Source: Laguncularia racemosa | Lineage: Eukaryota; Streptophyta; Magnoliopsida; Myrtales; Combretaceae | Direction: 5' to 3' | Length of the DNA stretch: 64,000 nt | Assembly (NCBI GenBank): GCA_037954665.1 | Contig: JBBMOL010000300.1 | Span: forward strand, 1-64,000 | Part shown: positions 45,003-55,701 of the stretch, in pieces | Layout of the letters: each line of letters opens with the position of its first letter | How positions within the stretch are numbered: the first letter of the stretch is position 1 | Translations under genes and position numbers: made by a program | The notes under the pieces: model-generated | Databases searched by the model: none | Seen by the model: only the letters and a program-made list of their open reading frames with translations | Told to the model about the DNA's origin: nothing

Positions 45003-46565
45003 ATGTCATCTCCGACGAGTGAGGGAACGTCCAGCAGGCTAAAGGTAACGTTGAAGTCGGGGGCAGCACACCGTGCTACCTTAAGGGATCATTTTCCCCT
45101 TGATTACTTTGGCAAACAAGCTAGCAAGGCCCTACGCACGGTTCCAGAGGAGGTTTTGCAGGTTAACCCAAAAGAGGCAATATAAAAGGTTATTTTTGTA
45201 GAATTGAAAAGCAACCCCCAAGATATAGCTGAAAAGGGTGATTTGGAGCCTTGTGCCCGCATGGGTAGGTCTAGGCCTGGCACCTACCAACCTGTCTTCT
45301 CCAACGTAAGGGACCTCCAACAGCCTGACACCTGTCCATCACCATCCCAAGAATTTCCTTCTTTTGGAAATACAACCTTGGAAAAGGTCAACGGGCTGTT
45401 GGAGGAAATCGAGGACCATAATTGGCCGCCACCTAGCCACACACACATGGCTACTAGGAAGCCTCTTGGCACCAAGACTTATGCCCATGCCTGCAATTCC
45501 AAAGATAAGGAAACCGTACCGAACTTTAGTCTATGGTTCGTTCCTCCGACGACCAAGGGTGCTGTTCCATGGGTGAAAATTCCTAAGGCAGTGGAGGACA
45601 TAGGGGTGGAATATTGGAACTCTACACTCATGGGCTATTTCCTTGGTCGGAAGTTGCCTTACTCGTTGGTCGAAACTACTGCATTCAAGCTATGGAAGGA
45701 CTTCGGCCTTGTGGACGTTCTGGGAAGCATGGACGGGTTCTTCTACTTCCGGTTTGCCTGAGGAAGTGACCTGACCCTTGTCTTTGAAAAAAGTTGGCAC
45801 TTTGCTCAAAGATTTCTCATCTTGCAGAAATGGAGGAAGGGCATGTCACTTGACAAACTGCAACCCACCAATGTGCCCGTGTGGGCAATCTTCAGTCGTA
45901 TACTGTCTGAGTTCCTAGCTACTGAGGGGTTAAGCCACATAGTGAGTGGTGTAGGTGTACCACTGAAGGCCGATGCATTGACATCAACTAGGCAAAGGGC
46001 CAACCATGCTAGGGTCTTGGTTGAAATTGATGCACGTGAAGAACTGGTCACCCGGGTGGAAGTTGAGGGGGAGAATGGCACTACTGCTGTAGTTCATGTC
46101 GACTACCAGTGGCTCCCTCCCCGTTGTGCTGACTGTAAAGTTTTTGGGCACAAATGCGGTCCTAGCCAAGAACCATGCACCCATGCTTCTTCTAGCAACC
46201 CTAAAGCGTGTGCGGAGAAATGGATTCCAACAAATCATGGAGGTAGGGGAAAGAAGAAGGCACGGTGGGGAAGTCCCTTGGCAGCCCACCGTAGCAATGA
46301 TCAAGGGGCACTAGTAGGGAGAGTCAACCCTCGTGTGAGTAACAAATACAAGAAAGTGGGGGATAGAGGAAGGAGCTAGGTGGAAGAACCAAAGGGGGAG
46401 GGTGATAAATATACCAGCCAAGAGTTGAATGTTGAAGAAGGAATGGAGGTTGATGGGATTGTCAAGGTACCTGGCCCACGTGAAGAAATAGGACCTAATT
46501 TGTGTCCAATCTCATCAGCATCCACCATGGTGCCAGAATCCCCAAGGCAAGAAGTGGATGCATAG
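45003..46565 (+). pseudogene. LINE G ORF1, one frame with four stops
   Basis: An RNA-binding protein of plant LINEs. It starts MSSPTSEGTSSRLKVTLKSG at 45003. The same frame continues to 46565 through stops at 45183, 45759, 46377 and 46563. The DUF4283-like domain runs from WNSTLMGYFLGRKLPYSLVE to LRANHARVLVEIDAREE-type sequence (45615-46040). A zinc knuckle PPRCADCKVFGHKC (C-x2-C-x4-H-x-C type) lies at about 46117-46158 and a basic Gly/Lys-rich tail follows. Fragments of the same protein occur in LINEs Q and N. Confidence 0.85.
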
Positions 46566-46739
46566 CTAGACCTCTCGAGGAGGGATATGGAGGAAGGGTG
46601 TGATGATTATGAGAACACCCCCCCTCAACAAGCTTCTAGTTCAAATGAACCAAGAATCGGGAAGTCATCCCAAATCTAGTAAGAGTTCCAACTCCTCTAG
46701 TAAGAAAAAACAGCGTAAGAGGAGACAAACTTTTACTTA

Positions 46740-49700
46740 ATTACGTAATCCCTCCCTCTATCTCCATGTCGCTTGACCCCATCAAGGTTTCGAAGGTTAG
46801 GAAGTCATGTGACATTCATAGAATAGGTCTTATTGGCTTATTGAAAACTAAGGTCAACATTGCCAATGAAGACACAATTAAGAACATGTTGGGTCCTCAC
46901 TAGCATGTATGGATCAATACATCGGCAAGGAAACGAATATGGGTTGCTTGGCAGTCGAGAGAGTGGAATGTCCAGGTGGAGATTGAACATGCACAATTTA
47001 TACATTTTACCGTGACCAACTTGAGAGCAAATAGGGATATGGCTATCACTTTTGTCTATGGTTCCAACAGTGATAAGGAACGAAGAGAATTGTGGCTGAA
47101 CCTAGAGATAATGTACAAAACTTCGGATAATGTCCGTGGTTGGTAATGGGTAACTTTAATTCCACCAGAACCATCTCAAGGAAAAAAGGAGGGAGAGTTG
47201 TGGTCACTGACACAATGGTAGAATTCTAGAGGTGCATTGCTAAAATGGAGGTGGAAGATCTACAATACACAGGAGATTTCTATACATGGTCTAATAAGCA
47301 AGATCAGGTACCTATACTGAGGAAATTGGACCGCATCATGGCCGACCATCATTGGCTAAATCTGTTCCTAAGTGCACATGTTAGATTCCTCACACCAATC
47401 CTATCTGACCACTTGCTAGCTATGGTGTGTATGGAGTATGGACCAAGAGTCAGGAGAAGCCCGTTCAAATTTTTCAACTTTTGGGCAGACCACAAGAGGT
47501 TTAAGGAGATAGTCAGCAACACGTGGAAGGAGGAAGTGATGAGGTATAGAATGTTCCAGGTTGTCAAGAAGCTCAAACTTCTTAAGGAGGGCCTTAAGAA
47601 TTTGAACAAGACTTATTTCTCCAACCTTTCTAGCCGTGTTCAAAGAGTGAAGAACCACTTGATCCAGTCGCAAGCCAACATACACACCACAGGGGATACA
47701 TCTCCACTGGAAGAGGAACGGGTGGCCTACAAGGAGTATTACATACTTCGAGGGGTTGAGGAAAGCTTCTATAAGAAAAAATTTAGGGTAAAGGCTAAGG
47801 TTAGGAAATAAAAACACTGCCTATTTTCACAAGGCCATGAAGAGTTTTCACAACCGTAGCTCCTTACACCGACTGACCAGGGAGGATAGTAGTGAGGCTG
47901 TGGGGGAACCAGAGGTCCAACAGTTAGTACTTGGGTATTTCCAGCAGCTCTATGATCTTCCAATAGCCCCTAGCAACCTTGATGAAGTGGATAATTTGGT
48001 ATCCTGGGAATTGAATGAGCAACAAAGGCTGACACTTGAAGCTTCGTTCACGGATGATGAGATCAAGTGGGCTTTCATGTCGCAAGCAAATGGAAAAGCC
48101 CCTGGCCTCGATGGGTATTTAGCTTGTTTCTTCAAAGAAGCTTGGGAAATCATAGGTGTTGATATGATTGCAACCACTAGAGAATTCTTGACTACAGGCC
48201 ACCTGCTTAAGGAGGTTAATATTATCGTTGTCTCCTTAGCCCCCAAAATAGCTAATCCTACTAAATTGGGTGACTTCCAACTAGTAGCATGCTGAAATGT
48301 GATTTACAAGGCGATTTCCAAGGTCCTTGCCGCACGAATAAAATCGGTGTTACCAACTCTTGTTGGGAGGGAGCAAGCAGTATTTATACCAGGTAGAAGG
48401 ACAACTGATAATATTTTCGTTGCTCAAGAGTTGATGGCAAGTTACCACTCTCATAAGGGTACTCCCGATGTATACTTAAGGTAGATTTACAAAAGGCTTA
48501 TGACACAGTTAGATGGGACTTCATCGTAATGGTCCTCAATGCCATGAGATTTCCCCACATATTTGTAATCTTATCGATCAATGTATCTCTGCCCCCAAAT
48601 TCTCCATCAATGTCAATGGGGAAATGGTGGGGTTCTTTGCAAGTAAACAAGGGCTGAGACAAGAGAACCCTATCTCCTCTTACTTGTTTGTCTTGTGTAT
48701 GGAAGTTCTTTCCACACAGTTGAGAAGGCTAGTTTCTAATCCCCAATTCTCACTACATTAGAGATGGAAGGCTAAAAGACTGACTCATCTTTGCTTTGCA
48801 GATGATCTCCTAATATTTGCTAAAGGAAACATTGAGCCTATCTCCCTGATTAAGAAGCCTTACAGTACTTCCAAACTATCATGGGATTAGGAGCCAATAA
48901 TAACAAGAGCAACATTTTCTTCTCCCATGTCCCTATGAGTATCAAAGAGGCCATTCTACGCACAACTTATTTCTATGAGGGCCTGTTTCCAGTACGTTAC
49001 TTCGGGGTTCCCCTCATATCTTCTAAGCTCAACAAGCAAGACTATGAGGTGCTAATGGAACGAACTCTATCATGGATCAACTCTTGAATGGCCAAATACT
49101 TATGTTATGCTAGTAGGCTTCAATTGATAAAATTTGTACTATTCTCCATGCAAGTCTACCGGTGCTCTGTGTTTCTTCTACTTAAGTCTGTTGTCACAAG
49201 GATAAATCAGCTACTTCGAAACTTCCTTTGGAGTGGCAACCCATACACCTTCACAAAAGCTAAGGTCGGATGGGTGGATGTATACAAACCCCTAAAAAAT
49301 GGAGGCCTAGGGATCCCAAATATCCACCATTGGAATAAGGCAATCCAAATCAAGCATATTTGGAGGCTATGCAAGGAAGGATCGAAGAGCTTATGGCTAG
49401 AATGGGTTCATTCCACCTTACTAAGGGGTAAAAACTTTTGGTCTTCCGAGGCACCTACCATATGCTCGTGGACTTAGAAGAAACTGCTGAAGCTAAGGGG
49501 CTCTGTGAGATCTTGCTTCCTTTGGGATCCTAATAATGGCCTTGAAATCTCATTCTAGGCAGAGTTTTGGCTCCCAATAGGACCCCTCGATACGTTATTT
49601 AGTGCTCGTGCTATGGGAAGCACAGGTTTTCCTCATTCCATGAGGCTTTGCTCCATCATGGATGGGAATGAATGGTGTATCCCCAATGGCTCGTTCTAGA

Positions 49701-50220
49701 CTAACATCCACATCCCATCCTCCATCCAACTAAATGTTGCTGTCTCGAATCGTCTTCCTGCATACACTCAACATTAAGAGAGTATACCATTAAAAGTGGC
49801 TATGAATTTCTTAACCCTCTTGGGCCTACCATGCCATGGCATAAAGTAGTCTGGAACAACTCTTCTTTGCCCAGACACTTCTATGTCCTATGGTTGCCAG
49901 GCAAACTCTCCACCCTTGACAGAGTGTATAATTGGGGGCTACCTACTTTCTCTGTAATCGAAACTCAGTAAACCATGCCCATTTATTCTTTGATTGCGAT
50001 TACACTTCCCAGATCTAGCATTTAGTGTGTGACTTCTTGCATTGCCCAACCTCATTCAACAGCTGGCAGGGAGCCACCAATTTCTTGGTGGCAACAAGGG
50101 ACTCCCCCAACCTGACCCATAGAAATTGGAGAGCGGCGTTAGCAGCATCAGTTGCTTGCATATTGTGACTTCGGAACAAGGTGAGATTAGGTGAGGTCCT
50201 CCCAGGGGTCGGCCTTGTAA
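46740..50220 (+). pseudogene. LINE G ORF2: endonuclease, RT and zf-RVT, broken
   Basis: Apurinic-type endonuclease traces (LLKTKVN near 46840, VYGSN near 47056, LTPILSDHLLAMV near 47390). RT then shows DDEIKWAFMSQANGKAPGLD (48052-48110), NVIYKAISKVLAARIKSVLP, FIPGRRTTDNIFVAQEL, KVDLQKAYDTVRWDF (48479-48520), GLRQENPISSYLF and FADDLLIFAKG (48796-48830, catalytic Asp pair intact). Downstream are VRYFGVPLIS and the zf-RVT region with NHAHLFFDCDYTSQI. Stops and frameshifts at 47130, 48294, 48481, 48760 and 49086 disable it. Confidence 0.9.
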
Positions 50221-50407
50221 CCAACCAGATTAGATCTTATACTAATCCGCTGTAACCTAGCGTTTTACACTAAGCAATTGTACTTAATGCTTTAGCTTTT
50301 TGTTGTAACTACTATTCTTGTCTTTGACGATTGTATTACTTTTGGATCAATAAAATTTTCACTAATCCAAAAAAAAAAAAAAAACTTTAACATGTGGTAT
50401 CCTATCA

Positions 50408-51545
50408 CTAAGTCTAGAAAGAAGCTAGACAATCCAATTTATCAACAATAAGAGCACAGACTTGTGAAGAGAAAGGATATTTAAAAAAACAAGTGATTGT
50501 GGTCCTCGTCCCTAACATTGCTTGTGTAACATTGGGAGTTTGTGGTGACTTCCCAAGAGTGAAGCTTGTCAAGGATATAAAGCTTCTCATTTTAAGCTAG
50601 CTAAACAATTAAAGAGTGACTTGGGGTTGATTTTGAACACCATACAATTTTCCACCAGCTGTAGAGTGTAGAGTTCTTAAATGTTGTATGCATTCATTAT
50701 AGAAAAGAGGCCAAATGAAGCAGATGTACAATTCAAAAAATCTGATACAGTAACATTAGGATAGATAAACAAGGGAACACCAAAATTCTCCCAAAATAAG
50801 CCATAAGGCAGCATCTATTCATTACTTACAATTGAGGAACAGAGGTGTGTCTAAAGGAAAACTTGAACTAGCAATTTCCTTAGCATTGTATATCTTCACT
50901 AGGCTGAATGACAGCTAATTGTTCAACCAGAATGATATGGAGACTCATCTCCCACCTTCATTAGAACAAAGGTTAGGCTAAAGGATGGAGTTTAAAGAGT
51001 TTCCTTTGACTCCATGAGCAAATGGGTGGCAATATAGGGTTTAGAAGCTTCTGCTCTAAGAAAATTGGATTGAATCCAATCTACCCACAAGCCACTCATG
51101 CCATTCTTGTATAAATGCCATGTATGTTTTAACTAGGCCACCCTATTTTAGATTTTTAGGTTTAGAATGCCCAAGCCTTCCCTAGACGGCATCCCCATGT
51201 ACTTTAACTTCCTTTGAGATATTTAGCCATCACACTCTACAAAAATGTCCTCATTAATTGCTAAATATGGTTGATTACTTCTATGGGGAGGATCCAATAT
51301 ACTTGCATCGTGAAAATGATAGATTTGATGAACTAAAGTCTCGCCATAAGAAAAAAACTTACCTGTCCAAGATGTAATATGACCCAAAATTTTCTCCACA
51401 ACTTTAAGCTTGGTGGTGATAAGAGGAACTCCAAGATAACAAATAAGGAGATTCGATAATGATTTAGGAAATTCATCACCTGTAGGATTTAATCCAATAA
51501 AGCTCAATTGAGAGTGTCATAGGCTTTAAGATATCAACCTTTAGA
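50408..51545 (-). pseudogene. LINE O, ORF2 3' fragment
   Basis: Minus-strand relic of a LINE different from Q and G. It encodes LICYLGVPLITTKLK and GHITSWTGKFFSYGETLV (51460-51345), then AINEDIFVECDG, then GLGILNLKI and a Trp/His-rich stretch (51180-50990). It ends in zf-RVT-like FKYPFSSQVCALIV near 50480-50440. These are the post-RT and zinc regions of ORF2. No endonuclease, poly(A) or target duplication is visible. Confidence 0.65.
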
Positions 51546-51550
51546 GTTCA

Positions 51551-52035
51551 TATTATGCATAAGCATAACTCATATGCACATGATGCTTCTTTTAAATGTG
51601 TGAATAAGCGTCGTAATAAGGGCAGCGCATAAAGTTGACCATGCACCTTCTTTATTTATTTTTTTTTTTCATTCATGTTTTTGTTATGTGTGCTGAAATT
51701 TCATGTAATAAAATATGTTTATAACATAGATGTAGTAATGTGTTGTTGTGTGGAGTGTTGAGATATGTTGACGCGTAGGGGGATATTTGACTACCACTTG
51801 TATTGGTAGTTACTATGTGTCTATTCTTGTGGAGTCATAAGTGTGTGAGCAAAATCAGGAATAGGTAGTTATTGTAACTGTGCTTGTATCCGTTATTATT
51901 ATTGATTGGAATAGAAAGAGTGAACTAATTAGAATTTTCCTCGATTTGTTTCTTATTATGAGATTGTTGGGTTCTCTGACATGAGCCCATAAACCTTAAT
52001 TCAATATTGGTAGAAGTAGTAGAAAATCTTCAAGA
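51551..52035 (+). repeat. 5' LTR of gypsy K
   Basis: Begins tattatgcataagcataac (G of the TG lost). It runs through gttgggttctctgac and ccttaattcaatat to about tagaaaatcttca. It is recognised because the same sequence occurs inverted at 55201-55374 plus 57704-57997. The 3' border is uncertain by about 20 bp. Confidence 0.7.
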
Positions 52036-52053
52036 AATCTAAACGATACTAAC

Positions 52054-53345
52054 TTGATACTAGATCAACCTATAACTCACAATACATATAGATCATATAA
52101 CAATTTGGTATTAGCGTTAGGCATAACGGAGGAAATCAAGCAACTTCAGCAACAATTCGAGACTTTTATGGCCATGTTTAGGATTGATCAAGAGCCAGTT
52201 GAAGCCTTGTCACAACTTGTCAACCTTTCTAAAGAAGTCTTGGCTAAAAGGGAAAAGAAAGAGAACTAAATAGCTTAATGTCACTAATGGTGGGATAGAG
52301 AAAGCATCTGCCTTTAGTGGCAGCGTTGATAGAGGGATGTTAGTGCCTAAATTAGCGTGCCTTGAATTTCCCAAGTATGATGGTACGGTGGATCCAATCT
52401 GTTGGCTCAACTGATATGATCACTTCTTTAAGCATCACAAGACTTTAGAAGTGGAGAAAAAGGAGATCATTGCTTGCCATATGAAGGGGATACTCATTAT
52501 GGTTCCTAAAGTTGGAGTGTGATAGTTCAGACGTTAGTCTGGAGGAGTTTGTGGTTCTTTGTAATGAGCACTTCGTACCCCCTCTTCGTAGCAATCCACT
52601 AGGGGAACTAGCCAAGCTTAAATAGATCGGTTCCATGGAAATTTGCTAGAGGAAGTTCATGCAAATTGTAGCATAAACACATTTCGTCGTCAGACCAGGA
52701 GGTTGCACTATTCATGAGTGGGCTTATGGAACAAATTGCAGTTGACATTCAACTCCAAAAACCTAAGGATTTGACTGAGTCCATAAGCTTGGTTTGCCTG
52801 TTTGAGAGAAGAAGTTTGGCGATAAAGGATGAGAGAGAAATTCTGCAAAAGAAGACTGTTGCAGCACCATCAATTGTGTGGAGTCCATATGTGAAACTTT
52901 TGAGCAAGGTGGAATTAGAGGAACGGATCTGACAATTCATCCAAAAAGAATTAGAGGAACGGAGGAATAAAGGGCTGTTTTAATTGTGATGAGCCATTTA
53001 CAGTTGGGCATCTTTGTAAGTGGTTATTTTGGTTGGAATGTGAGAAAGAACCATACAATGAAGTGGTCGGTCTAGATGTAATTGCAACAGATGAAAAGGA
53101 TGGAGAGGTGGATGTGTCATTGCAGGCTATGGTAGGTATGGGAAGATTACAGCCAATGAGGTTGCAAGGGGAAATAGAAAGGGTCATCATCCTTGATGAC
53201 TTAGGAAGCATGAAAAGCTTTATTGATTCACTAATAGTGGGTGGTTTGAATTTAGCGGTGGACAAGGAACAGTTATTTGGGTGCAAATGGCTAATGGTGA
53301 AGGCATCTAAAGTAGGGGTGTGTGTTGAAATGTGCAATTGTTGAT
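52054..53345 (+). pseudogene. Gypsy K gag and protease, broken
   Basis: GITEEIKQLQQQFETFMAMF (52110-52180) forms a coiled coil. Gag domain motifs CLEFPKYDGTVDPICWLN and FKHHKTLEVEKKEIIACHM follow (52350-52480). A zinc-knuckle trace NCDEPFTVGHLCK lies near 52985-53020. A weak protease region (VSLQAMVGMGRLQPMRLQG, then LDDLGSMKSFID) lies at 53110-53230, in which the DSG active site is not preserved. Stops and frameshifts are frequent. Confidence 0.75.
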
Positions 53346-53599
53346 AGCCGGTCACGTCTTTGATGTGGACTGGTACACATTACTTTTATGTGAGAGGATG
53401 TTGTGCTTCTTGTTAGTTAGTTAAAATCCTTGGGTCTCATTGCATGGAACTTTTTGGCCATGCACATGACTTTAAAAAAAATTGGTTCTTTAGTTGAATT
53501 ACATGGACTGCATGAACAGACTTGCACTTCCTCAGCAGCAGTTGTTCATGAGGTGGATTGACAGCAAGATTTAAAACTCTCACTGGCAGAATATGAGAA

Positions 53600-55200
53600 T
53601 ATATTCTGGCCACTCAAAGGAATTCATCCACCACGAACATGTGATCATCACATCAGATTGCTACCAGGAACTCCACCGGTGGTAGTCCAGTGATATCCAC
53701 ATCACTAGAAAGATGAGATTGGAAAAGCAGTGTGAGGAGATGCTTTCAAAAGGATAATCTGACCAAGTTATTCTCCGTATTCTTCTCTAGTGTTGTTAGT
53801 TCATAAAGCAGATAAAAGTTGACGATTTTGTGTCAATTACCGAGCATTAAATGAGAAGATGGTAAAGCGTAAGTTTCCAATTCTGGTAATTGAGGAATTA
53901 CATGGAGCCTGATGTTTTTCCAAGCTTGACTTAAGTTTAGGATACCACCAAGTTTGTATGCATGCTGCAGATGTGGAAAAGACAGCATTTCTGGACTGAT
54001 CACAGGCATTTTGAGTTCCTTGTCATGTCCTTCAGACTTACCAATGCCCCATCAACTGCACTGATGAATGAAGTGTTCAAAGGAGTTTTGAGAAGATTCG
54101 TGTTAGTCTTTTTCGACATCTTAATCTACTATAAAACTTTTGTGGAACACATTCAACACTTATGTAAGACCTTCACTCTATTGAGAGGTAACCAGCTTTT
54201 CTTGAAGCCCCAGAAATGCTCCTTAGCACAAACTTAGGTTGCTTATCTAGGCCACCTTATTTCGGCAGAAGGTGTGAAGGTAGATCTAGCGAAGATTGAT
54301 GCTATACTCCAATGGCCAAAGCCATCCACTTTGATTGCCTTAAGAGAATTTTTAGGCTTAACTGGGTACTATAAGTTTGTTAAAGATTATGGTTGGATTG
54401 CGCAGCCCTTAACCCAAATGCTTAGGAAGAATCGTTTCCATTGGTTGGAGGATTCCAACAGGGCTTTTGAGGAGTTGCAGCGTGTCATGACACAGGCACC
54501 TGTTCTTGCTTTGCTGGACTTGACTCACCTCTTTATCCTTGAGTGTGATGCCTCCGAAACTGGGAGAGGAGCAGTGCTGCACCAACAAGGGCATCCAATA
54601 GCATTTTTAAGCGGACCATTTGCTCATCAACATTTGAAATTCACTGCATACAAGAAAGAACTCATGGGTCTTGCAAAGGCTGTTCTTCATTGGCGTGCAA
54701 ATCTTTGGGGGTGGAAATTTATCGTAAAAACTGACCATTATAGTCTCAAATTTTTACATGAACAAGTTACCACGTTAAGGCAGCAGCATTGGATTAGTTA
54801 GTTGCTTGGGTATGATTTTGAAATTGGATATTGTGCAGGGCATGAAAACAAGGCAACAGATGCGCTATCACACTGAAGAAGTTGTTGGCTAGGTTTGTGC
54901 TATTTCTAGTCCATAGTTACACTTGTGTGATTTGATAAGGAAGAGACCCAACATTCTCCAGTATTGCAGCAACTCATGCAATGCATAGAACAAAAGGAAC
55001 TTGATCAAAACTGGTCATCAAGGATGGGCTTATCTTATTTAAAACCAGAGTATTTGGATTCCAAATCAGACCTGTGTTCCACTATAATTAAAGCCATTCA
55101 CTCTAATTACAATGAGATATATGAAAAATTGGTTCATCTACTCACTAGGGATTTTCATTGGAAAGGTCTCAAGCGACAGATTGAAGAATTTATCATTTAA
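53600..55200 (+). pseudogene. Gypsy K RT, RNase H and integrase start
   Basis: RT with FRHFEFLVMSF-like DHRHFEFLVMSFRLTNAPS (54000-54055) and VLVFFDILIYY (about 54101-54135), where one Asp of the usual FFDDILIY is deleted. The bridge contains FLGLTGYYKFVKDYGWI and RNase H has LECDASETGRGAVLHQQGHP (54540-54598), KTDHYSLKFLHEQ and GHENKATDALS (about 54840). The integrase zinc region HSNYNEIYEKLVHLLTRDFH (55100-55160) is cut off at FII. Confidence 0.85.
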
Positions 55201-55374
55201 ATTTCTTAAAGATTTTCTACCTTTTCTATCTATGTTGAATTAAGGTTTATGAGCTTGTCTAAGAGAACCCAACAATTTCATAATAGGAAACAAATTGAGG
55301 AAATTTTTTATTTGTTCCCCCTTTCCATTCTTGTCAATAATAATAGAGATACAAATGCAGTGCCAATTCCTAAT

Positions 55375-55670
55375 TGTTACACCTAGGGTTTGACATTGGA
55401 AAAGGACTGAAACTTTATACTGAAATTAGGGCCAAAGGGGGGATTTTTATTGATTAAGGAAAAGATACAATAGTTGTCAAGAGTTGATAACTCTAAGAGT
55501 AAGCTGCTCTCCAAATTCTCTCAAAGAGAACCAAAACAAACTAACAAGTTTCTGGTCTACTTCTAACTAATATCGTAAAGCTTATTTATAAGCTAATTAA
55601 CCAACTAAAGACACACTAAGTAATAGAAAAAATACAACAAACAAACTTGACTCCAGGTGGAGTCATAACA
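55375..55670 (-). repeat. 3' LTR of element L
   Basis: 296 bp. Shares tgttaca-ctagggtt, ctaataTC-taa-gcttatttataagct and aggtggagtcataaca-type phrases with 57397-57698. Confidence 0.9.
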
Positions 55671-55701
55671 ATGCCTCCTCTAAATCGCCTTGTCCTCAAG
55701 G

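Larger units (their letters stand above)
44830..50382 (+). mobile_element. Full-length LINE G with poly(A) tail
   Basis: A 5.55-kb plus-strand L1-type non-LTR retrotransposon with 5' UTR (44830-45002), ORF1, ORF2 (endonuclease, RT, zf-RVT), a 3' UTR with aataaa (50349-50354) and a run of A from 50369. It is bounded by a 17-bp duplication. It lies in the 5' LTR of gypsy B. Both ORFs are broken, so it is a full-length but dead copy. Confidence 0.95.
24469..50407 (-). mobile_element. Gypsy element B, hosting copia C and LINE G
   Basis: A minus-strand Ty3/gypsy element. 3' LTR 24469-24931, polypurine tract beside 24932, pol and gag from 25020 to about 29560. It is then interrupted by copia C (to 44328) and resumes with leader, PBS (ggtgcca overlap at about 44362-44376) and 5' LTR 44374-50407. 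LINE G splits that LTR at 44830-50399. Without insertions it is about 5.6 kb. The left flank ends TCACT. The right flank after the LTR reads CTAAG, so no clean target duplication is seen (a 3-bp slip could explain it). Confidence 0.85.
44374..50407 (-). repeat. 5' LTR of gypsy B, split by LINE G
   Basis: LTR bases are 44374-44829 and 50400-50407 (464 bp together), TGCCAAGTAATAG...GGTA / TCCTATCA. Shared phrases with 24469-24931 include gcaagatgcttagctcaac and ttagatctccttttgtaaac. Confidence 0.9.
51551..55200 (+). mobile_element. Gypsy element K, 3' truncated
   Basis: A plus-strand gypsy element with a 5' LTR (about 51551-52035), gag, protease, RT, RNase H and the start of integrase. It stops in the integrase zinc region at 55200, where an inverted LTR of the same family (M) begins. 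It shares the gag coiled coil with gypsy F. It is heavily mutated. Confidence 0.75.
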
